A stretch of 64,000 nt of DNA. It comes from Phycomyces blakesleeanus NRRL 1555(-). Lineage: Eukaryota; Mucoromycota; Mucoromycetes; Mucorales; Phycomycetaceae. The position numbers and the translations under genes were made by a program. Below, in pieces: positions 12,024 to 27,828 of this stretch (the first letter of the stretch is position 1; each line of letters opens with the position of its first letter). Location of the stretch: positions 927,776 through 991,775 of the forward strand of contig NW_017265153.1 of assembly GCF_001638985.1 (NCBI RefSeq), read 5' to 3'. The notes beneath the pieces were generated by a model that saw only the letters and a program-made list of their open reading frames with translations, had not been told where the DNA came from and did not search any database.

Positions 12024-15000
12024 GTAAAGGTAAGAAAGCAGGTAAAGAGATCAGAAAAAGAATCTAGATCGAAACTATTTATTAGGTTCTAGAAAAAAAA
12101 AAGCTAGCATGACTTGCGTGCGTGAGGGCGTGAGGGCGTGTGTGTGTGTGTATTTTTTGTAGATGTAATGGTTTGGTACGACTATTAAAACAAAAATATA
12201 TATATATGTGTGTGCATATAAAATAATTTTCCCCAATTAGGATAAAATTTTGAGCCTGATGGATTGACTATAGGTTTCTTATAGGAGGATCTAAGGAGCC
12301 GAATAATGACAGATATATTATTATGTACTATGTTGTGCAGAGAGGTTTGATTGAATCTTTCTACTTGTTGCCGAGGGAAGATTCTGACAGTCAAGGACAT
12401 CTAAGACCAACACGTGCGAAGGCTAGTACTAAATCAATGAATGCCTTTGTCTCATTGGAAAAAAAATGGCCTTGAGCGCTAAACCAAGAGACAAAACCTC
12501 CTACTCACCTTATAGTATCCTATTATTTTGCTAGACATATAAAAAGCAGTGCATGTGCGAAACATGATAGGATATCCTGATTCTCCAATACATCGCTCGT
12601 ATAACCCCATGTGACTGGCAATGAACTACAAAACCTTGAACCATTTACAATGCCGAACACCAATACTTTCATTTCTTTAGCCAATGTCTTTTTGTTTTTT
12701 TGTTTTTTGTTAATATACTAAAACAGCCAAGATGTACACTCAAACCTCTATATTCTGTGGAGAAAAGATACATTAGAAGCAGTCTGGATAGAAACGCCAA
12801 TTGATCATCGGCCAATTATCTCGTATGATTGAAGTAGCTCTAACAATATCTATGCAAGATAAAATAAATTCTCCTACATGATTTATCCAATAGAGAATCC
12901 CCAAGACAATTCACAAGATGAACAGGGGCCAAGCCAAAAGAGAGAGAGAGAAGATTGGTGCGCTAATATTATAGCCAAAGATCAAACCACATGTCAGTAA
13001 TGGATTTCTGATCCTCACAGTGTAGGCTATTCTAAATTCCAATTTATATATCATATATTAAACTTCATTCCCTTGTAAGCTCATGGTGACACTGGATCAG
13101 ATTAATTTAATTTCTTTTGTTCTAGTTGTCAAATGTTTATCATTTTTCAAGGTTGCCACTTTGTTTTAACTATTGTTATTATTGGGCATGGTTTTAATTA
13201 AATAAAGTGCCATTAAGCAAAATATATATTGTATCTAACAAGTAATGGTTAAATATAATATATATATATATATTAGTATAATATGAAAATATAGCTCACA
13301 TAAACCTAAACAACCTGTATATTCTCCGGAAATATTTGAATGATAATTGGTGTAAATTGATTCAATGTACACCAGGTGGTATATATTGTATATATATATA
13401 TATATATGAACATAAAAATGGTAATACGGAATATATTCTGCTTCTTATCATACTGTACAACACCCTGAGAATCCCGAATAAGATATATAACTAAAGAAAG
13501 AAGAAGAAGAAGAAAAGGTAAAGATGTTGGAATAGATTTGTTACTTTAATAATCATTAAGACCAAAAAGATTTATTGATAAGAATGATTTTTTTATATTG
13601 AAACTGGGTAGAAGAAAATAAAGTTTAGCTCATTTACGGTTGCTTTTTCAAATTATCCGGTATCTATCCTACTACAAAATATCTTATTGTTATCCATAGA
13701 ACACAGTGTTGTAAAGAAAAGGAAAAGACTTGATAAATCACTAAAGGGATAAATCGCCATTCTGGGAATTGTATTCAATTCAATTGAATTCAATGTTCCG
13801 CGTTATCACCTTTTGTAGGGTGTAATTAAAAGTGTAAAGCTACCAAGTCTGGGCAAATAATTACTTATATATATATATATATAAAGTACCACAAGTTCGG
13901 ATCAAGCGTTGTTCAATTTGGAATTGTTTTTTTTTTAGGATTTCTGTGAGATATACAGAATCTCCGAATACTTCATTGATAGAACTTTTGATCCTAAAAC
14001 ATATACAAAATCTATATAAATAATATTTTATTTATTTATTTATTCATTAAAGGAACTGTAGAGAAATATCTCATCTAAGAAATCGAAAAATACAATAAAA
14101 ATAGATGCCAAAAGCTTTATACTTTTATTCGTCTATAGCTTTGAACAAAAGGTACCAGCCAATTAATGTGGTCCAAACCAAAATATGTGTGTATATACTT
14201 GATAAACTCCCTCCAAAAAGTGCTTTGGTTGGCTGTATCTCTATTGCCAAGACATAGTGGAATAATATAATATAAGCACATATATATATATATATACATC
14301 TTTTTGTCATTTTTTTATGCTACAATTAAATCATTTGACTAGTTCTATGTGTGGCAAACAAGGTACTTGGCCTTTATCTTTATTTAAAATAATACATAAT
14401 ACACCACTTGATAAAGTAGGAAGCGAGAGAGCAAAGATAAAAATTTGTACACCAAATCTGAAGCTCACTGTAAGAAGTCACTCGTTATGCGTTTACCACG
14501 CTGGGATTTAAATCTACAATCATTGCTATAGCTGTAGCTAAAAACTTTATAACAGTCACAAACGGTATTTCATTCTCCGGTACAAATTATTATATAAAGG
14601 CAGTGGTTTTCGCTCACTTGTTTGCTCTTTGTACAATGGGGAAGATCTGCATTCGACGCGACACACATACGGGGTGGCTTTTATTAGCTACTCATTTAAT
14701 GCGTTAGGGAAACTCTCCAAGCAATATCCCTTTATTGGGTGGCACTTGTAAAGAGTGCCGGATGGGCCATTTTTATGGCTTGCTGTTCTATCTTCCTTTC
14801 TGGCAAAGCTGAGTCTGGGGAGCTCTGGGGCAGTCACATTTTCTTGCTATAACAACAGTCATTGCAGGTGCCCTGGGCAATCTTTTTTGTCTTTGGGATA
14901 ACTCAATGGAGACTACTCTCCTTCATTGTACCACCCTCATATTTTTTTTTATAATTAAACAAATGAAAATAAAATTGAAATATATGATTTTCAATGATGA

Positions 15001-15945
15001 GATTCTTTATTTTTGGTTTTTATCACACAAAAGATCAAAATTCAGATTTAGGCCGATATTATCCAAGCCACATTTATTTCTCACCATTAAAATTCACAGA
15101 AGCGAAACTCTTTTTTTTTTCAAGCCAGGCAAGTTGGCTCTACTGGAAAAAGCGCATCAAAAAAAAGTAAGAAAAATATAATTCCATTATGGAAATACTG
15201 CGCACAGTCAATAGACAATTTATGCAAAAACCTTTTATGGCATCAACTATTGAGAGTAGCTTATCCTCTTCACAAATTTTATCGGTTTCTTTTGCTTTTC
15301 TCTCCTCAATAGCTTTTATTTTACTTTAAATTTTATTCTTTGGCAACCTGTCTGGATAGTCAATCCTTTCGCTTAATTCCACTCCAGATATGAGTAGCTC
15401 TCTTTCTCTCTTAATGTATGGCACATATATATTATTTTTCATTAGCTTCATGCAACTGCGTCTGCAATAACCATTAAAGAATACAAACAAAAAAGAGTTA
15501 AACTTTTTTTTTTGAAAAGAAAAAAAACAGTATAAAAGTGCACTAATTTTCACAACTATTTGTGTACCAATAATTTCCAGAAAGAGTGTACAAACAGTAA
15601 AAGTGAGCTGTCCCCACATTCCAATCTCTTTCTACGCCCGCTCTTTCTCTCTTGACCTACATTGCTTTAATAAGCATTATTTTACTCATCAAGACCCCAC
15701 ATAGATATTTATTGATATTGAACTCTTTCTTGTAAGAACCACTTTCCAAATATCGTAGAGTTTGTTTTCATTTATTTGAAAGTCATTGTATACAAATACA
15801 GTGATCAGCAATAATATTACAGCGAATGTACATATATCGTGCATGTTTGATTGAAAAAAAAATTATACGAATTATAGCCTTTTTTCCTTTTCATTTTTTT
15901 TTTAGTAATTTCAAAACAAATAATTAAATTAAGTGAAAATAACAT
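12024..15945. other. 3.9 kb gene-free AT-rich region
   Basis: No reading frame longer than about 90 codons looks coding, and no spliced gene could be assembled. TA microsatellites occur near 13260, 13395, 13870 and 14280. A GC-richer block at 14590-14930 stands out and is listed separately. This is the second largest apparently empty stretch flanked by genes on both sides, and both flanking genes are on the minus strand. Confidence 0.5.
14590..14930. other. GC-richer unassigned block preceded by a TATA-like box
   Basis: Sequence composition changes from AT-rich to mixed here. A TATATAAAGG string sits at 14591-14600, about 45 bases before an ATG that opens only 23 codons. A small stem (GGCACT/AGTGCC) lies near 14740-14760. 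It matches no tRNA, snRNA or other RNA that I recognise. It may be a short RNA gene, a decayed exon or an upstream regulatory block. Low confidence. Confidence 0.25.
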
Positions 15946-18922
<2,977 letters not shown>

Positions 18923-19179
18923 TTGTCGAATTCTCTTTTTTCTTTTTCTGTATTTATATATTTTCGTACAATTTTGGTGTTGCAGTAATTAGTCAAGTCA
19001 AATTAAAGCTTTGACAAGGTATTTCTCGAGAAAAGAAAGCGATTCACAGTAAGGTGGTCTGTCTTTTTCCTTTCCTTTTCTTTGGGGGGGTTTTTTTTTT
19101 CAAAAGGTGGCTGCTGTAACGAGTCACGCTGGTGTTCCGATGAGTCGGTTACACGCCCATTTCAAACGTATACGCCACT

Positions 19180-19212
<33 letters not shown>

Positions 19213-20161
19213 CATATACATATACATACATACACATACACATACATATACATATTACTTTGATTGAAACAGACGTACTCAGATCATTAAATTCCTAGAG
19301 TACAATTAATGACCAAGATATTTACACGCTCTTTTCCCGGTCTTTCTATTTTGTTGCTTTTGTTGTTGTTATTGAGGATGATAATAGTGTTATATATTTT
19401 GTGTGGAAATTAAACAAAGGTAGAAGTAGCAAAACAAATGTCTACAAATACAGAATATTCATTTTTTTTTTTAAAAAAAAAAAACAAACTTGATAAGAAA
19501 TATTTAGAAAGGCTTTGTGTCTTCAATATGTATGGTTCACATGTGTGGTGCAAAGATTTGTCCTTTCGAGTAAAGAATAAGATTTTAGTAATTTAATAAT
19601 AATAATAATAATAAACAAAGTATGTACCTGTATTGAAGTAAAAATATCACCCGTAGTTTGAGTCAACTATAAAGCGATCGACCATTTTTTTCTTTTTGTT
19701 ATTTCTTTTGAATGTCATTATTAATTATTAGGCAGGGCTGTCCAAAAATCCCCTTTTTTTTAAAAAAATAAATAAATAAAAAAAGTAATAATTATAATAG
19801 TAGTAATAGCGAATTGCTTTATACCGCCGTCTTAGGGTAATACTTTTAGTAAGATCGGTTGTAACACGAGCTGTGCTTGATAACCGAGGTAACACGTCAG
19901 TTAGTGTCCCCATCTAATATGACTTTGATCATCAAAGTAATTGCAAGTAGAGAAACTAGTTGGTAGGTGAATTAGTCCACTGTTTGTTAATTTATATCAA
20001 ATTATTTCATATCTAGTGTAGGTATAAAAAGAGGCCACACACACACACGGCCACACACACATATATATATATAAGCATCATTTAGCACTGATTTGATCTT
20101 GTTTATCTTTATTGACGAGATTAAATTATGAATACAAATTAGCCAAAATAGGGCAAGAACT
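18923..20161. other. Intergenic, divergent promoter side of the MYST gene
   Basis: AT-rich DNA with a CA/TA microsatellite at 19180-19255, an (AAT)n run near 19598 and poly-T/poly-A pairs. It includes the MYST promoter. No coding exon was supported. Confidence 0.45.
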
Positions 20162-20317
20162 ATGGTACAAAAGATCAAACTCTATAGCCTTTGCTGGACA
20201 CCTCTTACCCGCATTGACGGAGGATGGCAAGATTACACATTTTTTTTGCATTGCAATCATGAATACAATACCAGGATTGAGCTGAAACAGTGGAACAGTG
20301 GAACAGAATCAATGTAA
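20162..20317 (+). pseudogene. Possible LINE reverse-transcriptase C-terminal relic
   Basis: A 51-codon open stretch contains LCWTPL and, 14 residues on, DYTFFLHCNHEYN followed by ELKQW. This resembles the zinc-knuckle-like tail after the RT domain of fungal LINE elements (C-x-x-C, then HFFxxCxxK, then W). One cysteine and the histidine of the consensus are altered. No RT motifs were found nearby. The call rests on pattern resemblance alone and may be chance. Confidence 0.25.
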
Positions 20318-20612
20318 TATTTGGATACGACTTCCCACGCTTGACAATGGAGATTATGTATCATTAACATATCTTACTTTAGCCGAATGTATTAACCACT
20401 GCATAATATATACTAGCATCTTCATTGTCCAATGAAAATACCTTTCAACTAGAATAAAATTAAATAAAAACAGCGCACCGGCCAGTCTTTTTTTTTATTG
20501 TTGCTATATTTTTTTTCTTATTCTTCTTGTACTCTTCCCTTCTTACTTTCTTCCTTTTGCTCTTTCTTTCTTTCTCCTCTTCTTTCTCTTTCTCTCTTTC
20601 TCTTCTCTAGTT

Positions 20613-22766
20613 ATGGGGTTTAGTTTTTCAGGCTTGTTTGGAAGGCCTAATAAAGGGTCTTATCAGCCAGAAAACATTTCCAATCCTCATGGCAACTCAC
20701 TTGAGGACGAGCGTGTTTTGTTGCTACAGAATGACTCAAAGACACAAAGATTCTATGATGGTTCCACACCAAGACTAGCAGAAAAAGATTTGTTTTGGAC
20801 GAGCGAGTCCATAAAGGAAATCAAGGCCATCATGGTATTTGCTTGGCCTCTTCTAGCAACCTATTTACTCGGAATAGGCATGCGTGTAGTGGATGTTTGG
20901 TTCATTGGGCGACTTGGCCCACAGCGTAAGTAGCATGAATACAAATAACCCCAATTCAATTGTCTAATGTTTTTCATGTCAGTTATGGCTGCTGTTAGTC
21001 TGGGAAATCTGTTCTGTACCGTTGGCGGCCTGGCCATGGGATCTGGAATGCTAACAGGTATGTACCAAGCATTTAATGAGCAAGGACGTTGATTTTTTTT
21101 TCTTCGTTTCTTTCTTTTCTTGAATAGCAATCGATACACTGGTGGCACAGGCCTTCACTGGCGCAAACCATCCTCACACCCTTGGAATCATATTACAGCG
21201 TGCCCTCTGTATTCTTGCCTTATTTACTATACCCGTAGCAGTAATATGGTAAAGTATAATAAGAAAGAAGAAGAAAATCATCTTAAGGCTGGCCCTTGTA
21301 ATTAAATACAGTATCATCTTCAATGACTAATGTGCGTGTTTTCACTCTCTCAAAGGATTAATGCTGAACACATACTTGTATACATGGGTCAAGACCCAGA
21401 GTTAGCACGACTTGCTCAATCGTACATCATTGTTTGCCTTCCAAACATATTTCCAATCTTTGTCTCAACATGTTTACGAAAATTTCTCCAGGGATTAGGT
21501 AAGATATCTAGATGTTTATAACATGCTATCATGCTATCATTCTAATTTTATTGATGATAATGACAATGACAATGACATTGGCAATGCTAATAATTTGCTT
21601 GTACTTGTGTTTTCTCAGGCCAAATGAGAGCTACAATGTATGTTATCGCATTGCTGTTCCCATTGAATTTGATATCCAACTATATATTTTTGGAGTATCT
21701 TCAACTCGGGCTGTACGGTGCAGCCTACCACATTGTTTGGTTCCATCTTTCTGTCATGGTTTTGTACATACTATCTCTCTGGTTTAGAACAAGTTTTAGA
21801 GACTACTGGCCTGGGTGGTCTAAGCAAGCATTTTCTACATGGAACACATTCTTAAAACTTGGTGAGTAAATAATCCCCCCTTTATATATACATAAAAAAA
21901 TCTTTTGGCTTTTAATTGACTATTCAACACATTAAATTCTAGGTATTCCTGGCATGCTGAGTGTGTCAACCGAATGGGCATTTGAAGTATGTGCCATAAT
22001 AACTGGTGTTCTTGGACAGACAAGTTTGGCAGCTCAGTCCATCGTATTGTCTATTAACTCCCTTTTGCTCATGATACCATCGTATGTACACAAACACACA
22101 TGATAGCGAGTTAAGGTGCTGACACAGTATATTATAGTGCATTGACTAGTGCTATGATCGTGCGTCTGGGGCACCATCTGGGGGCAGATCGTCCAGATAA
22201 GACACGCCTTTGCGTTATGGTATCCGTCTGTATGGGCTCCTCTATTGTAACCTTGAATGCCTTGATGATGTATCTTTTCCGTTATAAAATTGCTCATCAT
22301 TTTACAAAAGACCCTATGGTAATTGAAGCAGTAGTGGATCTGATGGGTGTTGCAAGCCTGAGTCACTTTGCAGCAGTAAGTACACCATGTGCCTGTTTTT
22401 TTTAGTTTGTTTTATTTTATGTTCATTATCTAAACGGGTGCTTAGGGAAACAGTACGATTTTGTCTGGAACTCTTAACGCCTTTGGAAAACAGCACATCG
22501 TAGCCTCCTTTAATCTAATCTCATACTATGCGATTGGCCTGCCATTCGGACTTTGCATGACATTCTATTATGATTGGGGTCTGATTGGCGTGTGGTCAAG
22601 CGTAGTCATGGCCGGCGCATTAAAGTCTTTCGGAGAAGCATGTGTGATTATGTTTTTGGTTGACTGGAAAATGGAATGCCAAATAGCTGGCCGTCGTATC
22701 AGTTCTCAAGAAACTATGGCTTTTCTTCCGGCTGTAGCTGAAAACAGCAATGACATTGTTGGATAA
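20613..22766 (+). CDS. MATE family efflux transporter
   Basis: Nine exons encode a multidrug and toxic compound extrusion transporter. It starts MGFSFSGLFGRPNKG after a long pyrimidine-rich leader (20490-20612) and ends ENSNDIVG. Family segments seen: FAWPLLATYLLGIGMRVVDV, FIGRLGP, GLAMGSGMLT, AIDTLVAQAFTGANHPHTLG, INAEHILVYMGQDPELARLA, FLQGLGQMRATMYVIALLF, GIPGMLSVSTEWAFEV, ALTSAMIVRLGHHLGA, GNSTILSGTLNAFGKQHIVA. The LVAQAFGA-type and RVGNxLGA-type motifs of MATE proteins are both present in recognisable form (the latter as MIVRLGHHLGAD). It should be an H+ or Na+ antiporter exporting organic cations at the plasma or vacuolar membrane. Introns are short (about 60-110 bp) and phased consistently. 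Confidence 0.92.
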
Positions 22767-25600
22767 GAAGAAGTCTTCTCTATTATACCACCTTTCTCTT
22801 CTTCTTATGTAATATTTTATCGTTTGATATTTGTGTATTATAAGAAAAATTCAACATAAAAGTACAGCCTTGATACCTTGTTCTTTATTTTATTTTATTT
22901 TATTTTATTTTTTAAGAAAAAAGCAAAGTGATATGTTTTCCAAAACTAAAAGCCTACTTTACCATGAAAGCAGCGTACTTGAAACCATCTTTTAGCAAAC
23001 ATAGACAAAGCTTTGTGCATCAAATGTAGTGCTTAATTGAATACTTGATGATTTCATTCTTTTTTTTTTATTGATATTTCATTTTAATACTGGTATTGGT
23101 ACTATTACTTTTGACTATTAATTACAAGACATTTTACGACTAGCTTGTCTTTATCATAAGTAAATGTTAACATATTATTATTATTTTAAAGACAAGAAAT
23201 ATAACAAAGTTTATAAAGTGTGTATTAGAGAATCTGATCATGGCCCCATATACTACTTCTGGGAAATTTATAGATGTATATGTCCCTGAAAGGCGTTGAG
23301 TTGATGGGAAGAAATCATCGTAGCCGGTTGATAGCTATAAATATATATTCCAAAGCCTTTTGGTCAATTGAGAATCATCAATCGACATCACCGATAAAAT
23401 CGACAAAAAAAAACAAGAGTCTTTTATTAAAGTCTCCTGGTTGATAATTGTACCTTGAACCTTGTTGAAGGAATGGAAGCTTCTTGGACGTGCAACCCGC
23501 GTTATATAATATATGTCGTGTAGGATCTTTCATCTTTAATAACCCTTTACCCCGCTGTTCCCTTTCATGATTTTCTTATAATACATTGTCTTGAGGTATA
23601 TATTTTCTCAGTCGATCTCAGCCTTTTCTTTCATTCATTCATTTATTCATTATGTATTTCTTAATAGTTTATCGTAATTTTCACGATTCATTTGACTGTA
23701 CTCCTTTTTATTTCTGTAAATGTAGCCACTAAAACTATTAATATAATCATCATAAAAATACCAAAAAGAAAAACCTCGAGTGTTATCTATTCTCTTGACT
23801 TCATAGCCTCCCCCTTTTTGATTTGTTTGAATATTCATTTGATGTATTCTATTCTTCTTATTCTCACTATTTATTTTGTGTAGTATAAATATACTTCTTC
23901 TTCAATCTACTTTCAGGAGGCTATATTACCTTTTCAAAATACTAATCTCGCATTTTGAAAGCCATCATATATTAGTGCTTGCTTATGTACTTGCATGTCT
24001 GTTTCAGCTTTGCGCATACTGGTCTCGGTTCCAAGTGCCCAAATTTGGTATAAATATTGCGTTATAAAAGTAAATCTTTATTATATAAACCATTATTTTT
24101 TTTTAAGAAAATAAAAGAAAAAGAAAACTTAACAAAATAATCAATTAACTTGAAATTGACCACCTATTACCATGGTATCATCGCCTTTGGTTTTATACAA
24201 ATATTATGCTCATGAGTGTCGATTTTGCTGTACAAACCATTTGTATATGGAGTAAGATATATTGATTTTGTATCCAGAATTTTGATTTTCTGGGGTCCTT
24301 TTATGAATACAAAATGATAAAACTTAAAAATTAATATATATATTTCAATTTATAAACAAAAAAGACAAGATTTGATTTTGTAATACGTGTATTACAAATA
24401 ATTCATTATTCTCCGTATTATAATAATTCATAATTTCTTCCTCTTACATTCCATTATATACATATGATGGCGAACGCGTAGTAATTATGCATGTACCAAC
24501 GTAAATCTGAGTCTGGTTAGCCTTGGATATTTGATACGTTGAAATTAGTTGAGATTAAAGAGGTGTGGCCTAGCCAGTTATATAACATTGGAAGCATATT
24601 AAACCAAGAACCTTAAATACTAAAGCTGTAAGAACTACTTGGTCTTTATGTTTTGAATTGTCTTGATAATTAATATCAATGAATCAACCATAATTAAAGA
24701 GGCTTGAAATCAAATAGGTTTGATTATACAACAACATCAAAAAAGAAAAGAAAGAAAGAAAGAAAAAAGAATAGCGGGCTATCAAACAAAAAGAATGCCG
24801 TGTCGATTCCAAGTTGCCGTAATTCTTACAATTGGCATTGCAAGTGCCTTTGTTACTTGTTGATATGGTTAGAAATGTTTACAATTTACGGATTTTTTGT
24901 CGTATTTCACTAATCTTCCTTTTACATTTCTCTTCTTCTTACCGCTCCATATTTTCCTCTCTGTTTTAAATAGCATTAATACTTTATATTATCCTTTTCT
25001 CATATATATATATACTTATTTACATACGTAGGTATGTAGGTAAGTAGGTAAGTAGGTAAGTAGGTAAGTAGGTAAATAGGTACGTACTTGTGTGGCCATC
25101 AATTATTCCCGTATATTTATCTATCCTTTCTAGGAAGTACGTCTTGATACTTGACAAATCAATATAATGTTTCTTATACAATATATGTATAAATGTATAT
25201 AACAGGTGTTGTGTGAAATGTCCCGATTGGATTCTCTTGACTGTCCACAGGCAAAAAGAAAAATAATAGTAAAAAAAAAAAGACTAAAAGCGTTCAATTT
25301 TTTTTTGAGATGCGCAAGTGCGTATACTATTATTTTTTATATATATAAATAAAATATACATGTAATAAAAAAAAAAAGAATGACTGGCCAAAGAGATATC
25401 CTTTTTTTGTGACAGGCGACTTTTTTGAAATTGCAAGATTCTGTCTCCATTTTGTAAAGTCCCTTTTTGCTCAACTCCCCCCCCTCTCCACCCACCCCTT
25501 TTATTTATTTTTTATTTTTATTTTATTTTACTTTACTTTACTTTATTTTTCCTTTTTTTTTTATTATTAATATTTTAAATTTGTTTGCTATTAAAATATA
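22767..25600. other. 2.8 kb intergenic region with simple repeats
   Basis: AT-rich DNA between two plus-strand genes. It contains an (ATTTT)n run at 22885-22910, a GTAG/GTAA tandem repeat at 25030-25080 and a pyrimidine-rich promoter tract at 25475-25565 before the SR-protein start. Isolated WNRD-like words near 24035 and 24810 on the minus strand were judged chance matches. No gene was found. Confidence 0.5.
25025..25085. repeat. GTAAGTAG-type tandem repeat
   Basis: A run of GTAGGTAA-type units (about seven copies, with variants) between 25030 and 25085. It is a simple sequence repeat; no function is implied. Confidence 0.8.
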
Positions 25601-27523
25601 ATGGGTTATCGAGTATACGTTGGACGTCTTTCGCACGATGCCACAAAAGAAGATTTGGAAGGCTTATTTAAGAAGTATGGAAAGTTGCTTGATGTCACTG
25701 TGAAGACTGGCTTTGGCTTTGTCGAATTTAGCGACAAGATCGATGCTGAAGATGCAGTCCACGACATCAACGACACTCGCTTCCTAGGCCAAAGGTTAGT
25801 TTCTTCATGATCTTAACAATCAAAAAAACAGATGATCAATTAAAAAGCGCGTTTTTCTTCTTCTACTACTACTTTTTTTATTACATTAAAGAATCGTCGT
25901 TGAGTTGGCTATGAACCGTCGTCGCGATGACCGCCGCGACGATCGTCGTAGTGATAGGCAAGTCAATTAAAATAAATAAATTCTATAGTCAGTAGTCAGT
26001 AGATACATACATAGACACACACCCACACACCCACACACCCACACACACATATATATATACGAAAAATTATTTTAATACTCCTACGGGAATTTCTTTAGAG
26101 AAGTGTACCGTGTGATCGTCAAGAACATACCTCCCAAGACAACCTGGCAGGTAAAGCATTTATCCTTCCTTGTCGTCCCAGCCTGAGGTGATGCCATTCC
26201 CTTCCCCTTTCCCTTCCCCTTTTTCCCCTTCCCCTTTTCTTTTCCCTTTCATTTCTGCCTTTTTTCTACCTCTTGGCTGGCTATCCGCGGTCTCCCTTTG
26301 GTTTATGGCAGCTCTGGCTCTTTTGGCTATGTCCCCTGGATTCCGGGTTATTAGGCTTTTCTCTTCTGGCACCCTCACGTGGCTCTACAATGGGAATGGA
26401 CTATAGGGAATCTGTAAAAGTGCGACTTGGACTACACAATGGTCTAGCTTGCTGATATTTCTTTAAGAAATTATCTTAAAGCGAGAAAAAGAAAAAAAGA
26501 AAGAAAGAAAGAGAGCAAATGAAGCAAAGATCGTTGTGTAGTTTCATCTCGTACTTCTACAGCCCCCTTTCTACTTCTTTGGCGGTTCTGGAAACTAAAC
26601 GCACTTCCTATTTTCTTTTTCTTGGGGTTTCATGGTATGAAGGATCTCAAGGACTACATGAAGAAGGCTGGCCATGTCGCATTTGCCGATGTTCTCAAGG
26701 GTCGTAACGGCGAAGGGTAAGATATGGCTTTGCTGACTAAGATTTTTTTTGAAATGGCAAGTTGATGGCGATGGTATGTATTAGTGTCGTTGAATTCTCT
26801 AAACGTGAGGATATGAAATACGCACTGAGAAAGTTGGATGATGGCCGATTGAATGGTCAGCGAATCAGTCTCCATGAGCCCGTAAGTCTTTTTCTTATTC
26901 TGTTTTTGTCTTGTCTTACTTTATTTTATTTTGGCATCGCTTGTTTTAATTGCGTATATAACCACTAAAAATAAAAACCGTCCGCATGTGTGTATGTATA
27001 CGTATATGTATATATACATACATACATACGTGTATATATGTGCGTGTGATTATGCTTGTGTGTCTGTGTGTCTGTATTTAATTTTATTTAGAGCCGTAGC
27101 AGTCGTAGCCGTCGTGATAGAAGCTCCAGCCGTAGTCGTCGCAACCGAAGCTCTAGTCGCAGCCGCCGTGACAGAAGCTCCAGCCCCAGCCGAAGCCGTC
27201 GTGACAGAAGCTCCAGCCGCCACCGCAACAGCAGCCGTAGCCACCGCAATCGTAGCAGCAGCCGTAGCAGATCTCCCCGCCGGAGATCAAGACATGATCG
27301 CTCTAAATCGCGGTCTGTTTCTCGATCGCCCTCTCCATCGCGCCACTCACGTGAAGATCGCAGGGAGGACAGATCAAGAAGACGATCAGAGTCGCCTGTG
27401 GCAAGAAGCCCGAGGGATGAAGAGGAGGATTTAGTGAGGGAGGCAACGCCTTTAGAAGAGGAGCCTATTGAGACAGCACCAGAGAGTAAAAGAGCCTCTA
27501 GCGTGGATTCCAGAGACGAGTAG
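25601..27523 (+). CDS. SR splicing factor, SRSF1/Srp2-like (two RRMs plus RS domain)
   Basis: Exon 1 encodes the first RRM from MGYRVYVGRLSHD, with RNP1-like GFGFVEFS. An RRDDRRDDRRSDR linker follows, then a second, pseudo-type RRM: YRVIVKNIPPKTTWQDLKDY, where the WQDLKD motif is the SRSF1 hallmark, and VVEFSKREDMKYALRKLDDG. The last exon is an RS domain (RSSSRSRRDRSSS and variants) with an acidic tail ending SVDSRDE at 27523. SR proteins bind exonic enhancers, recruit U1 and U2AF and are regulated by SR-protein kinases and nuclear import. Intron donors include GTTAGT (25795). The intron splitting RRM2 (26151-26642) is 492 bp, several times longer than others in the window. Confidence 0.92.
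26151..26642 (+). promoter_or_regulatory. Long intron inside RRM2 of the SR gene, candidate regulated splicing region
   Basis: The exon boundary TWQ|DLKDYM is interrupted by 492 bp starting GTAAAG and ending ATGAAG. The interior has a CCCTTTTCCC-type pyrimidine tract (26195-26250), then a less AT-rich block at 26250-26460 and a purine-rich tract (26485-26520). Many SR genes autoregulate through a poison exon in a long conserved intron; that role here is inference. Confidence 0.35.
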
Positions 27524-27828
27524 AACGGGAAGCAGGAAGACAATGGGTGGTGATCAATAATAATAAAAAACGTGTTCAGGAACCCTGTTTGGCCCGAACC
27601 TGACCACAACACTTCTTTCAGTGATACGTTGGAAATAAGAGCACAAACAAACTAGGTATCACGAACAAATTATGAACTTCTTGAGTTTGTCCTCTCTCTC
27701 TCTCTTTCTTTCTCCCTCTCTTTCTCCCTCCCTCCCTCTCTATCTTTTTTTTTGTCTTTGGCAAGAAGATCCACTTTCCTTCCTTTTCACACCTTCACCT
27801 TTCCTTTAACTTATTTGCGCCCAGGGCG
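27524..27828. promoter_or_regulatory. Short intergenic with CT-rich promoter tract
   Basis: A long CT-rich tract (about 27690-27745) precedes the start codon of the mucin-like gene by about 90-140 bases. Pyrimidine tracts of this kind are common just upstream of transcription starts in filamentous fungi. Confidence 0.45.

Noticed and set aside
24010..24060. WNRD-like word (GTWNRDQYAQS) on the minus strand
   Set aside because: No zinc-ribbon cysteines upstream, stops right after; a four-residue match of this kind is expected about once by chance in six frames of a window this size.
24770..24870. TWNRHGIL with a TCNANC stretch in another frame, minus strand
   Set aside because: It would need a frameshift between the cysteine pair and WNR, and there is no flanking similarity; could be a third Fanzor scrap but not supportable.
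27050..27612. Long minus-strand and alternate-frame readings over the RS domain (Ala/Val- or Leu/Arg-rich)
   Set aside because: They are shadows of the Arg/Ser repeat codons; the plus frame continuing from RRM2 is the real one.
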